Source: an uncultured Ignavibacteria bacterium (GTDB lineage: Bacteria > Bacteroidota > Ignavibacteria > Kapaibacteriales > UBA2268). From it: DNA of 34,349 nucleotides. The translations under genes were made by a program, and so were the position numbers. The first letter of the stretch is position 1, and every line of letters begins with the position of its first letter. Shown piece after piece: positions 1 through 7,902 of the stretch. The notes below the pieces were generated by a model that ran no database searches, was not told the origin of the DNA, and saw only the letters and a list, made by a program, of their open reading frames with translations. The stretch spans positions 1 through 34,349 of the forward strand of contig CAIOZA010000003.1 in the NCBI GenBank assembly GCA_903862655.1, in the 5' to 3' direction.

Positions 1-1216
1 ATTCTTTAATATTTAATATATGTCCCATTCTTTCTTTTTTTGTAAGAAGGTATTGTCTATTATCTTTATTAGGTTCAATCTCAATTGGAACCATTTTCTC
101 TACCTTTAAACCATAACTTTCAAGACCAACTCGTTTTGTAGGATTATTAGTAATTAATTTCATTCTTCTAATACCGAGATCATGAAGAATCTGGGCACCA
201 ATACCATATTCTCTAGGATCTGCATTAAATCCTAGTTTCAGGTTAGCTTCAACGGTATCAAATCCTTGTTCCTGAAGAGCATAGGCTTTTACTTTATTAA
301 TTAAGCCGATTCCTCTGCCTTCCTGCCTCATATAAAGTACAACACCTTTACCTTCTTTTTCTATCATTCTCAAAGCATTATGAAGTTGATCACCACAATC
401 ACATCTCATGGAATGAAAGACATCTCCGGTCAAACATTCAGAATGAACTCTGACTGGTACTATCTCATTCTGCTTCCAAGAACCCTTAACAATAGCAACG
501 TGTTCTTTGCTATCAACAATATTCTCATAGACTTTTATCTTGAAGGATCCTTCCTTTGTTGGAAGATTGGCTTCAGCAACACATTTTACAAGAAAATCAG
601 TTTTAAGTCTATATGAAATCAGATCTTTAACCGTAATGATTTTTAGATTATGTTTTATGGCAAATTTTTCGAGATCAGGTCTTCTAGCCATTTCACCGTT
701 TTCTTTGATAATTTCACAAAGAACACCTGATGCTTTCAATCCTGCCAATCTCATTAAATCAACCGCAGCTTCAGTATGACCTGCACGTCTTAGTACACCT
801 TCAACTGAAGATATTAAAGGAAAAATATGGCCTGGACGGCCTAGGTCGGAAGGTTTAGTGTCCTTGTTGCATAAAGCTCTAATAGTAGCAGCTCTATCGA
901 ACGATGAAATACCTGTTGATGTTCCATGGACATAATCAACTGAAACAGTAAAATTAGTCCCATGAAGTCCGGAACTTTCTTTAACCATAATATCCAACTC
1001 AAGTTCTTTAGCTCTTTCTTCTGTAACAGCAACACAAATAAGACCTTTACCTTTTGAGGACATAAAATTGATTATATCCGGTGTGATCAGTTCAGATGAT
1101 GAGATCAAGTCCCCTTCATTCTCCCTGTCTTCATCATCCATAACTATTATCATTTTACCGGAAATAAGATCCTTAAGGGCTTCATCGATTGTATTTAATT
1201 TGAATTCTTTTGGCAT
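1..1216 (-). CDS. ribBA: Bifunctional 3,4-dihydroxy-2-butanone-4-phosphate synthase / GTP cyclohydrolase II, C-terminus cut by window edge
   Basis: Catalyses the two entry reactions of riboflavin synthesis in the cytoplasm: ribulose 5-phosphate to dihydroxybutanone phosphate (RibB half) and GTP to the diaminopyrimidine precursor (RibA half). Reading from the ATG at 1216 (protein begins MPKEF), the N-terminal half has the RibB acidic signature DDEDRENEGDL and the later HTEAAVDL motif. The C-terminal half has the RibA zinc segment ECLTGDVFHSMRCDCGDQ, with all three cysteines present, and the RQEGRGIGL motif. 405 codons are visible without a stop. Family members are about 400 residues, so only the last few residues should be missing. 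It lies downstream of the yajC terminator and so probably has its own promoter. No FMN riboswitch is visible in the short leader. Confidence 0.97.
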   Translation of the reverse strand, partial: MPKEFKLNTIDEALKDLISGKMIIVMDDEDRENEGDLISSSELITPDIINFMSSKGKGLICVAVTEERAKELELDIMVKESSGLHGTNFTVSVDYVHGTSTGISSFDRAATIRALCNKDTKPSDLGRPGHIFPLISSVEGVLRRAGHTEAAVDLMRLAGLKASGVLCEIIKENGEMARRPDLEKFAIKHNLKIITVKDLISYRLKTDFLVKCVAEANLPTKEGSFKIKVYENIVDSKEHVAIVKGSWKQNEIVPVRVHSECLTGDVFHSMRCDCGDQLHNALRMIEKEGKGVVLYMRQEGRGIGLINKVKAYALQEQGFDTVEANLKLGFNADPREYGIGAQILHDLGIRRMKLITNNPTKRVGLESYGLKVEKMVPIEIEPNKDNRQYLLTKKERMGHILNIKE

Positions 1217-1245
1217 AAAAAATGAAATAACTATATTTTAAAAAT

Positions 1246-1253
1246 CAAAATTA
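1246..1253 (-). promoter_or_regulatory. Candidate -7 promoter box (TAATTTTG) for ribBA
   Basis: TAATTTTG on the minus strand matches the Bacteroidetes TAnnTTTG element. It lies 29 nt upstream of the ribBA start and just after the upstream terminator, where a promoter would be expected. No TTTG -33 element is seen at about 20 bp upstream, and the region is AT-rich, so this is a weak call. Confidence 0.35.
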
Positions 1254-1280
1254 CGATTATTTTTCTTCTAATAGTTTTAA

Positions 1281-1320
1281 AAATAAAAAAATCACATTAG
1301 ATTTAGTACCTAATGTGATT
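1281..1320 (-). terminator. Intrinsic terminator after yajC
   Basis: Perfect 11-bp inverted repeat (AATCACATTAG at 1290-1300, CTAATGTGATT at 1310-1320) with a 9-nt loop. On the minus strand it is followed by a T-rich tract at 1290-1281. It begins 17 nt past the yajC stop and separates the nnr-vanZ-tgt-yajC operon from ribBA. Confidence 0.85.
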
Positions 1321-1337
1321 AAATAATTACGTTGGGA

Positions 1338-1652
1338 TTATTTTTTTCCTGCTAAAGAAGCTTTTTCGATGTTAATACGAACATTGTCAGCAATCTGAAC
1401 AGTGAAAACATTACCGTCGATATCCGTGATTGTACCGTGTATACCGGCTGTAGTAATAACTTTATCACCTTTTTTTAATTCGTTAAGCATTTTCTGATGT
1501 TCTTTTTGTCTCTTTTGCTGAGGTCTAATCATTAAAAAATACATTATAAGAATAATTGCTCCGAACATTACAAGAGTTGTAATCATTGATCCGCCACCCT
1601 GTGCTCCGCCTGATTGTGGCATCATTCCGAATAATACTGGTAAAAACGACAT
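1338..1652 (-). CDS. yajC: Preprotein translocase subunit YajC
   Basis: Small inner-membrane protein of the SecDF-YajC accessory complex, which associates with the SecYEG translocon. The 104-residue protein has a Gly/Met-rich N-terminus, one membrane helix at about residues 22-43, then the family motif IRPQQKRQKEHQKM and the KKGDKVITTAGIHGTI segment that defines the cytoplasmic domain. Length and topology are typical. It starts 17 nt after tgt ends and is followed by a strong terminator, so it is the last gene of the nnr-vanZ-tgt-yajC unit. A tgt-yajC pairing is common across bacteria. secD and secF are not in the window. Confidence 0.96.
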   Translation of the reverse strand: MSFLPVLFGMMPQSGGAQGGGSMITTLVMFGAIILIMYFLMIRPQQKRQKEHQKMLNELKKGDKVITTAGIHGTITDIDGNVFTVQIADNVRINIEKASLAGKK

Positions 1653-1669
1653 TGCTTCCCCTAAATTAA

Positions 1670-2806
1670 TTAAATAATTTCCTGATTCATTGCATTTAAA
1701 ATTTCAAGTTTCCATTGACGATAGTCATCCGTTAGTATTTTTTCACGTGCTGTAACAACAAGCCATTTATAAAATGCTAAATTGTGTTGAGAACCAAGTT
1801 GAAGTGCTAATATTTCACCTGATATATAGAGGTGACGAAGATATCCAAGAGAAAAATTATTACTTGCATAAGCATTTATATTTTCATCAATACAGTCATT
1901 TGAAAACTTATATTTTGCATTTTTAATATTAATTTTACCTTTTGATGTAAATAATTGACCATTCCTTGCATTACGAGTCGGTAGAACACAATCGAACATA
2001 TCAATTCCCAATTCAATCGCCTCAAGTATATTCTCAGGAGTACCAACACCCATGAGGTATCTGGGAGATTCTTCAGGAATTTCTGCAGTGCAAACATCTA
2101 CCATTTCATACATCATGTCAGCAGGTTCACCAACAGATAAACCACCAATAGCATATCCATCAAAGCCGATGTCAACCATTTGCTGTACGTAAGATTTTCT
2201 TAAATCCTTGTACATACTACCCTGCCCAATACCAAATAGAAATTGGTCTCTTCCCCATCTTGTTGATGAATTATCGAAAGCATTTCTGGATTTTTGAGCC
2301 CATTTCAAAGATAGATCCATTGAATCTTTGGCATATTTATATTCAGATGGATAAGGCGTACACTCATCTAGAACCATAACAATATCTGAACCTAGAATCC
2401 TTTGAGTTTCTATTACATTTTCGGGAGAAAATAAGTGGTATGAACCATCGATATGAGATTGGAATCTAACGCCATCTTCAGTGATTTTTCTTAGATCTGA
2501 CAAAGAGAACACCTGGTATCCTCCACTATCAGTCAATATGGCTCTATCCCAGTTTATAAATTTATGCAAACCACCAAAATGATTCATGACTTCATTTCCT
2601 GGCCTTAGATATAAATGGTAAGTATTTCCAAGGATTATCTTAAAATCAGTTTCAATCAGATTGCGATGATCAACAGCTTTAACAGAACCCAAAGTTCCAA
2701 CAGGCATAAACACAGGGGTTTCAATGTTAATTCCATTAAAATGTATTATACCTGCTCTGGCTCTTGAATTAGTAGAAGTTTTAACTAGATTAAATAATTT
2801 ACGCAT
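1670..2806 (-). CDS. tgt: Queuine tRNA-ribosyltransferase (tRNA-guanine transglycosylase), variant lacking the zinc cysteines
   Basis: Exchanges guanine-34 for the queuosine precursor preQ1 in tRNAs with GUN anticodons. The 378-residue protein has the full TIM-barrel signature: DSGGYQVFSL with the general-acid Asp at about 93, LDECTPYP, GIGQGS, YAIGGLSVGEP, and MFDCVLPTRNARNG with the nucleophilic Asp at about 272. By alignment to the remembered bacterial pattern CxCxxC before YLRHL, the three zinc cysteines are replaced by Ile310, Ala312 and Ser315, while the fourth ligand His341 (QHNLAFY) is kept. I recall a similar loss in Bacteroidetes homologues. The start at 2806 overlaps the end of the vanZ-like gene by 8 nt, indicating translational coupling. 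Confidence 0.97.
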   Translation of the reverse strand: MRKLFNLVKTSTNSRARAGIIHFNGINIETPVFMPVGTLGSVKAVDHRNLIETDFKIILGNTYHLYLRPGNEVMNHFGGLHKFINWDRAILTDSGGYQVFSLSDLRKITEDGVRFQSHIDGSYHLFSPENVIETQRILGSDIVMVLDECTPYPSEYKYAKDSMDLSLKWAQKSRNAFDNSSTRWGRDQFLFGIGQGSMYKDLRKSYVQQMVDIGFDGYAIGGLSVGEPADMMYEMVDVCTAEIPEESPRYLMGVGTPENILEAIELGIDMFDCVLPTRNARNGQLFTSKGKINIKNAKYKFSNDCIDENINAYASNNFSLGYLRHLYISGEILALQLGSQHNLAFYKWLVVTAREKILTDDYRQWKLEILNAMNQEII

Positions 2807-3185
2807 TAAATGCTCTTTTTGAAAGATATGGATAAATAATAACTGCCATTAATATTCCAAAAGAATCCGCGATTAAATCATAAATATCACAGAGTCTCCC
2901 TGGAATAAAGTATTGATGAACTTCATCACTAGCTCCATACAGAATTCCAATTATAATCACTAAATACCTAAGTTTCATTAATGAAATTGTAGGATTAATT
3001 GTTAGTAATGAATACACCAAACTTAAGCCAAATATCAAATATACTATACAATGTATGATTTTATCTTCAATTTTGAACCCAAAGTCAGGAATAGTAAATT
3101 TACTTTGATGAGATGCAATAAATATTAAAATAGCTATCAAGGCGGGAAAGAATAGAGGTTTATATTTTGAACTAATCATTTTCAT
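2799..3185 (-). CDS. VanZ-family membrane protein
   Basis: 128-residue protein with about four hydrophobic segments (roughly residues 10-25, 42-62, 72-85, 105-122). It carries the VanZ-like core: a DKIIHCIVYLIFG segment in helix two and the DEVHQYFIPGR motif followed by CDIYDLIADSFG. VanZ of Enterococcus confers low-level teicoplanin resistance, but most chromosomal relatives have no known function, and resistance should not be assumed here. The gene overlaps nnr by 14 nt upstream and tgt by 8 nt downstream, so it is embedded in the nnr-tgt-yajC operon and probably co-translated. Confidence 0.9.
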   Translation of the reverse strand: MKMISSKYKPLFFPALIAILIFIASHQSKFTIPDFGFKIEDKIIHCIVYLIFGLSLVYSLLTINPTISLMKLRYLVIIIGILYGASDEVHQYFIPGRLCDIYDLIADSFGILMAVIIYPYLSKRAFNA

Positions 3186-4689
3186 TCATCATAAAATACT
3201 TAATAAAATCTATTATTGAACTTGCTGTTAAATTTTGCTCCTGAAATTTTTCTGTGAATAAAGAAGAAGAACCAGCATGGATATAAGCTCCGAGTGATGT
3301 TGCGTTGAATGCAGACAATCCTTGTGCAATCAATGAAGAAATGATTCCTGACAGGACATCACCACTACCTGCTGTTGACATTCCAGGATTTCCATTGATA
3401 GTTAAACAAGTACTAACTCCATCAGTCGTAACACTTGGCACAGATTTAAGATGAACTATACAGTTCATTTGTAAAGCATATTTCTTAGAAAAACCAATAG
3501 TATCTTTCTCAATTTCAGATCTTGGTACTCCGATTAATCTTGAGAATTCACCAAGATGAGGCGTTAGAATAACACTGGACTTAAATGGAGTACTAACATC
3601 AACTGCTCTTAGTCCATCAGCATCAATTAACAACTTTGAATCCTCAGGTAAAGAATAGATAAATTTTGAAAGTTTATTCCAATCAAAAGTTTCTCCTAAT
3701 CCTGGACCAATTACTATTGAATTTGATTTTTTTGTGCTTTTAATAAAATCGTCAAAGATTAAATTAAAGTCTAAAGGTTGATCTTTTGTTGCTAAAGGAC
3801 AAATCACTTCAGGTAAAGTAGAAGGATGAAAATATTCAGTAAATAGCTCAACTAAACCTGCACCAACCCTGATCGCCGCATTAGCCGTCAAAGCTCCAGC
3901 TCCAGGAAACTGTTTTGAGCCTGCAAGAATAACTACTCTTCCATAATCAAATTTAGATGAATTTTTTTTTCTTTTGGGTAATAGATTATCTAAATCTTCT
4001 TTAGTATGATAAAATATGTGTGATTTATCTTTAACAATTTGTGTTGGGGCTCCGAGATCAGCAACAACAATTTCGCCACAATATTCTGGCCCTTGATCCA
4101 ACAATAATCCAAGTTTTTGTGCATACATTGTAATAGTATGATTTGCTTTAAAACAGTATTGATGTGCTTTGCCGGATTCCGAATTTAGTCCTGTAGGCAC
4201 ATCAACAGCAAATTTAATTGCATTGATTGAGCTAATCTTAATTAAAATATTTCCTGCAATCCCCTTGATATTCTCCGATCCGCCGACACCGATAATGGAG
4301 TCAATAATTATGTCAATTTCTGAGTTCAATAAGGTTAAATCCTTCTCGGATTTAATATGAAAGAGGTTTTTTGTTATTTTTTTTATAGATGAATAGTTTG
4401 ATTTCGTCTCAAGAGACATTTTTGATTCATCACCAATCCAATAAACATTTAGAGAAGTATGACTGAACAAATGCCTGGCTAATGCAAACCCATCGCCACC
4501 GTTATTACCTGAGCCGCATAATATTGCAATTTTAGGATCAATTAATTCTAAATCAATAATTTTCTTTCTTATAAAATCTGATGCAGATCTTGCAGCATTT
4601 TCCATTAATAGAGCTGACGGAATACAAAAATCATTGATAGCTATTGAATCAACAATTTTCATTTCTTTCGGTGTAAGAATATATTCCAT
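3172..4689 (-). CDS. nnr: Bifunctional NAD(P)H-hydrate epimerase / ADP-dependent NAD(P)H-hydrate dehydratase
   Basis: Metabolite-repair enzyme that restores damaged hydrated NADH/NADPH: the N-terminal domain interconverts the R and S hydrates, and the C-terminal domain dehydrates the S form using ADP. In the 505-residue protein the epimerase (YjeF_N) part covers about residues 1-220 with CGSGNNGGDGFALARHL at 58-74. The ribokinase-fold dehydratase covers about 245-505 with VVILAGSKQFPGAGALTA, DADGLRAV, LTPHLGEFSRL and GNPGMSTAGSGDVLSG, whose catalytic Asp is near 444. The fused architecture and length are the usual bacterial ones. It is the first gene of the operon. A purine-rich AAGGA lies about 8 nt before the ATG at 4689. 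Confidence 0.96.
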   Translation of the reverse strand: MEYILTPKEMKIVDSIAINDFCIPSALLMENAARSASDFIRKKIIDLELIDPKIAILCGSGNNGGDGFALARHLFSHTSLNVYWIGDESKMSLETKSNYSSIKKITKNLFHIKSEKDLTLLNSEIDIIIDSIIGVGGSENIKGIAGNILIKISSINAIKFAVDVPTGLNSESGKAHQYCFKANHTITMYAQKLGLLLDQGPEYCGEIVVADLGAPTQIVKDKSHIFYHTKEDLDNLLPKRKKNSSKFDYGRVVILAGSKQFPGAGALTANAAIRVGAGLVELFTEYFHPSTLPEVICPLATKDQPLDFNLIFDDFIKSTKKSNSIVIGPGLGETFDWNKLSKFIYSLPEDSKLLIDADGLRAVDVSTPFKSSVILTPHLGEFSRLIGVPRSEIEKDTIGFSKKYALQMNCIVHLKSVPSVTTDGVSTCLTINGNPGMSTAGSGDVLSGIISSLIAQGLSAFNATSLGAYIHAGSSSLFTEKFQEQNLTASSIIDFIKYFMMNEND

Positions 4690-4709
4690 TAAAGATTTCC
4701 TTAAAAAAA

Positions 4710-4717
4710 CAAAAATA
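4710..4717 (-). promoter_or_regulatory. Candidate -7 promoter box (TATTTTTG) for the nnr operon
   Basis: TATTTTTG on the minus strand fits TAnnTTTG. It sits about 20 nt before the nnr start, in the 133-bp divergent gap shared with the phosphatase gene at 4823. No TTTG is present 20 bp further upstream. Because the region is AT-rich, confidence is limited. Confidence 0.35.
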
Positions 4718-4822
4718 CTAAAAAACTTTAATTAAATTTAAATCTTGACTAATATCATTTTTTAAAACTGTTAAGTTTTATAGAAACTTTATTGGATATT
4801 ATACGTTAAATACTCTTAATAT

Positions 4823-7000
4823 ATGATAAATTACATTTCAAAGGATTTTTCAGGTTATCAGAAGAGCATTCTGTGGATTATTTCTATTGCCTCTTTGGCA
4901 ACAAAGGCAACAATAGATAATATTTTCTTTTTATTCGATGGTTATAATTCCATTGTTGCTTTAACTTTGAGATTCATTTTTTCAATTCTCGTTGTAATGC
5001 CATTATTAATTCTTTATACAAATTATCTTTTTTTTCAGTTTTCCTCCAAGGACTATTCAAGATTTGAGGCTTTTGTAAAAGATTCGTATAAAATAATAGT
5101 TTTGATATCAATTATTTTTTTTCTTTCTATCTTTCTACCCGAATCAATAAAATTAGGCGGATTGCCTAAACGGGTTATTGATATTATCTATATTAATTTT
5201 TTATGCTTTGTTTCATTATATTTGATTTTAACAATATACCGATATTTATTCCTTTGGTTTTGGTTTCACAAACATAAATCAACCAAACTATACAACAGAG
5301 CAATAGGCATAGCCGTAGCGTGTGTGGTCATATTCGAAATTCCATTTTATTTTTATCACGCTAATCCTGAGGATATTCTATATAATAATTTTTTAACAAG
5401 TATAATTTTTGGTCTTCAGTTCACATTAATTATACTTACATTCCTTCAGGCTAAACGCAATGATTGGATAGCATCTCTTACAAAGCCCCAAAAAAGAAAT
5501 CTTATTTTTGTTTCTATGATAATTATAACACTATGTATAATATTGGCAACCTTTGAAATCAGCAATTCAAATGATGGCAAATTCAATAATGCCCTTTACA
5601 ATCTTTTTCCCATTGCATCAGTTCTCCCAATGTTTTCTTTGATGTTGATTTCATATCATATCCGTTTGTTCTTTTCAGCGATTATGTATTACCCATCAAC
5701 AAAAATATTCGAGAAGAGGATAAGTGAAATCAGCTCTCTTACTTTTCTCAATAAACTTGTTGCTCAAACTATAGAATTGGATAAGTTGATTGAAACAGTA
5801 ACAAAATTATCACTATTTTCAAGTGGTGCAACTTTTGCATGGAATGACAAGTATGATTCAAACAATAAATTACAGTTAAATTTTATCGAAATTTCTCAGG
5901 TTCTTAAAATTTCGTCGAATGATTTATCTACATTACTAAACAATAACTATTATTCTGATGAATTCAAATACTCATCTATTATTCCAATTTCCGAACCATT
6001 GTATATTGAATCTCTTAATGAATACAAATTATTGGATTTTACTTTCTTGGAAAAGAGTATCCCTGTTAAGTCTTTAATAATATTACCGCTACAGTCTGGT
6101 GATGAGAAAATTGGGAATATTTATCTAATCCATAGCGACGAGTATGGTTTTGATGGAGATTACATGAATATATTGTCCGCATTTAGTGATAATATTAATA
6201 TTGCCATCGAAAATGCACGCCTTGTACAGGAGTCAATTGAAAAAGAAAAGTATAAAAGAGAACTAAAAATTGCTCATGATATAGAAGCTAAGCTTATCCC
6301 TCTTAAAATGCCTGAAATTGAAAATTATAGCTTTTCTGCATTCACAATTACAGCTGATGAAGTTGGTGGTGATTATTATGACTTTGTTCATCTCAAAGAT
6401 GGTTCACTATGTGCTTTGATAGGTGATGTATCTGGCAAGGGAATGAGTGCTGCTTTTTATATGGTTTTATTAAAAGGTGTAGTGCTTGGAGTAGCCAAAG
6501 AAGCAGAAAATGCTAAAGATTTATTGTGTAAGATTAACCTCAATTTATACAAATCAATGGATAAACAGATGTACATTACTATGTCAGCTATTGTAATTAA
6601 AAACAATGAAGGATTAATAGAAATTTCAAGAGCAGGACACATGCCATTTATACACAAATCATTTAATAGTATCAATACAATAACTCCTACAGGAATTGGA
6701 ATAGGATTGACTTCATCAGAAATATTCGATGAGAACCTTGAGCTAGTTGAACTCCAATTAGAAAATGGTGACAATATTATTATGTATAGTGATGGGATTA
6801 CAGAGCTAAGGATTGAAGATCAAGAATTAAATATTGAATATTTGAAACTAATTTTGAAAAATTCAGTATATAATAGTAATAGCAATAATTTTGCTAAAAT
6901 ATTGAAAGAAGATATAGTAAAAATTAGTAAAGATAATCATCAACATGATGATATGACTGTGGTTAGTTTAAGTTATTTTTCTAAAGAGTTAAGAGGTTGA
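4823..7000 (+). CDS. Membrane-anchored PP2C/SpoIIE-type serine phosphatase with GAF-like domain (RsbU-like)
   Basis: Likely dephosphorylates the STAS antagonist encoded next door, in response to a signal sensed at the membrane. The 725-residue protein has about eight hydrophobic helices in residues 13-280 and a GAF-like region at about 300-480 ending in a predicted coiled linker (ENARLVQESIEKEKYKREL). The SpoIIE phosphatase domain follows at about 486-715. Metal-binding motifs are present: EVGGDYYDF near 516, GDVSGKGMSAA, SRAGHMPF, YSDGITE near 654 and HDDMTVV near 706. The STAS gene begins 1 nt after its stop, and the kinase gene follows, making an RsbU-RsbV-RsbW type cassette. No sigma factor or sensor kinase gene adjoins it. 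Confidence 0.93.
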   Translation: MINYISKDFSGYQKSILWIISIASLATKATIDNIFFLFDGYNSIVALTLRFIFSILVVMPLLILYTNYLFFQFSSKDYSRFEAFVKDSYKIIVLISIIFFLSIFLPESIKLGGLPKRVIDIIYINFLCFVSLYLILTIYRYLFLWFWFHKHKSTKLYNRAIGIAVACVVIFEIPFYFYHANPEDILYNNFLTSIIFGLQFTLIILTFLQAKRNDWIASLTKPQKRNLIFVSMIIITLCIILATFEISNSNDGKFNNALYNLFPIASVLPMFSLMLISYHIRLFFSAIMYYPSTKIFEKRISEISSLTFLNKLVAQTIELDKLIETVTKLSLFSSGATFAWNDKYDSNNKLQLNFIEISQVLKISSNDLSTLLNNNYYSDEFKYSSIIPISEPLYIESLNEYKLLDFTFLEKSIPVKSLIILPLQSGDEKIGNIYLIHSDEYGFDGDYMNILSAFSDNINIAIENARLVQESIEKEKYKRELKIAHDIEAKLIPLKMPEIENYSFSAFTITADEVGGDYYDFVHLKDGSLCALIGDVSGKGMSAAFYMVLLKGVVLGVAKEAENAKDLLCKINLNLYKSMDKQMYITMSAIVIKNNEGLIEISRAGHMPFIHKSFNSINTITPTGIGIGLTSSEIFDENLELVELQLENGDNIIMYSDGITELRIEDQELNIEYLKLILKNSVYNSNSNNFAKILKEDIVKISKDNHQHDDMTVVSLSYFSKELRG

Positions 7001-7001
7001 A

Positions 7002-7373
7002 ATGAATCAGAATTCAAAATTTTTAGTATCAAACACATCCCTAGATAATGTCCAGTTGTTACATCTTCATGGATATTTGGATGCGCATACGGCTCCTGAT
7101 CTCGAGAATGCTATTTCTCGTATCATTAACAAAGGTCATTCAAATATTCTTGTTAGCTTTAAAGAACTGGATTATATCAGTAGTGCAGGTTTAGGAGTAT
7201 TTATGGCATTTATAGAGGACGTTAGAGATAAAGGTGGAGACATTAAACTATGCAACATGAAACCTAAGGTATTTTCTGTTTTTGATTTACTAGGTTTTCC
7301 ATTATTATTTGATATTACAGAAGATGAGCAATTAGCATTGTCAAAATTTTCAAATATTAATTCTGATAAATGA
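7002..7373 (+). CDS. STAS-domain anti-sigma factor antagonist (RsbV/SpoIIAA-like)
   Basis: 123-residue single STAS domain. The signature LDYISSAGLGVFMAF contains the phosphorylatable serine expected at Ser61, in the position of DSSGLG in SpoIIAA; the preceding Asp is replaced by Ser, a common variation. When dephosphorylated it should bind the neighbouring RsbW-like protein and release that protein's target; phosphorylation by the same protein would reverse this. It lies 1 nt after the phosphatase gene and overlaps the kinase gene by 4 nt, so equal expression and coupled translation are likely. Confidence 0.94.
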   Translation: MNQNSKFLVSNTSLDNVQLLHLHGYLDAHTAPDLENAISRIINKGHSNILVSFKELDYISSAGLGVFMAFIEDVRDKGGDIKLCNMKPKVFSVFDLLGFPLLFDITEDEQLALSKFSNINSDK

Positions 7374-7822
7374 CAAATAACATATTAAATAGTAAGATTA
7401 ACGACTACCAATTTCAGACAGATTATATTTATCTCGAAGATATTAGAAGAACTATAAATTTAGATGCATTATCGGTTGGATTTTCTGAGGAAGTGGCTTC
7501 ATACATCGCTATGGCAGTTGATGAAGCTTGTACTAATCTTATTAGATATTCTTTCAATCTAGACCCGAACAATCAAATACTAATTGAAACTCAGTTTGAT
7601 TCTAAAAGCTTTATCATAAAAATTAAGGACAGCGGCAAACCATTTAATCCTACTGAAGTAAATGAACCAGACATGTTAGAATACTTCAAATCTTTTAAAC
7701 GTGGAGGATTAGGAATCCATATAATTAAAAAAATTATGGACGAAATAATCTACATTCCTTCAGATACCAAAAATTCAATGAACACACTAACACTCGTTAA
7801 ATCATTGCATAATTTGAACTAA
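7370..7822 (+). CDS. RsbW/SpoIIAB-like serine kinase, anti-sigma factor family
   Basis: 150-residue GHKL ATP-binding protein of the HATPase_c_2 type. The N-box VDEACTNLIRYSF carries Asn56, the G1 box IKDSGKPFNP carries Asp87, and RGGLGIHIIKKIMDEI forms the G2 region. Proteins of this family phosphorylate the partner STAS protein and sequester a sigma factor or another regulatory protein when the STAS protein is phosphorylated. The start ATG overlaps the STAS stop (ATGA). The controlled target is not encoded nearby, so whether it is a sigma factor or another effector cannot be told. Confidence 0.93.
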   Translation: MTNNILNSKINDYQFQTDYIYLEDIRRTINLDALSVGFSEEVASYIAMAVDEACTNLIRYSFNLDPNNQILIETQFDSKSFIIKIKDSGKPFNPTEVNEPDMLEYFKSFKRGGLGIHIIKKIMDEIIYIPSDTKNSMNTLTLVKSLHNLN

Positions 7823-7902
7823 AATTTCTTTTTAATTAGCAATTAATTCTGTAATTTTATCTTTTTTAAAATCACATTTGATAAATATTTATTTTTTTAT
7901 AT

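Noticed and set aside
2799-3185. VanZ-like gene as a glycopeptide-resistance determinant
   Set aside because: There is no vanHAX or vanRS context; the family is broad and mostly of unknown function, and the gene sits in a housekeeping operon.
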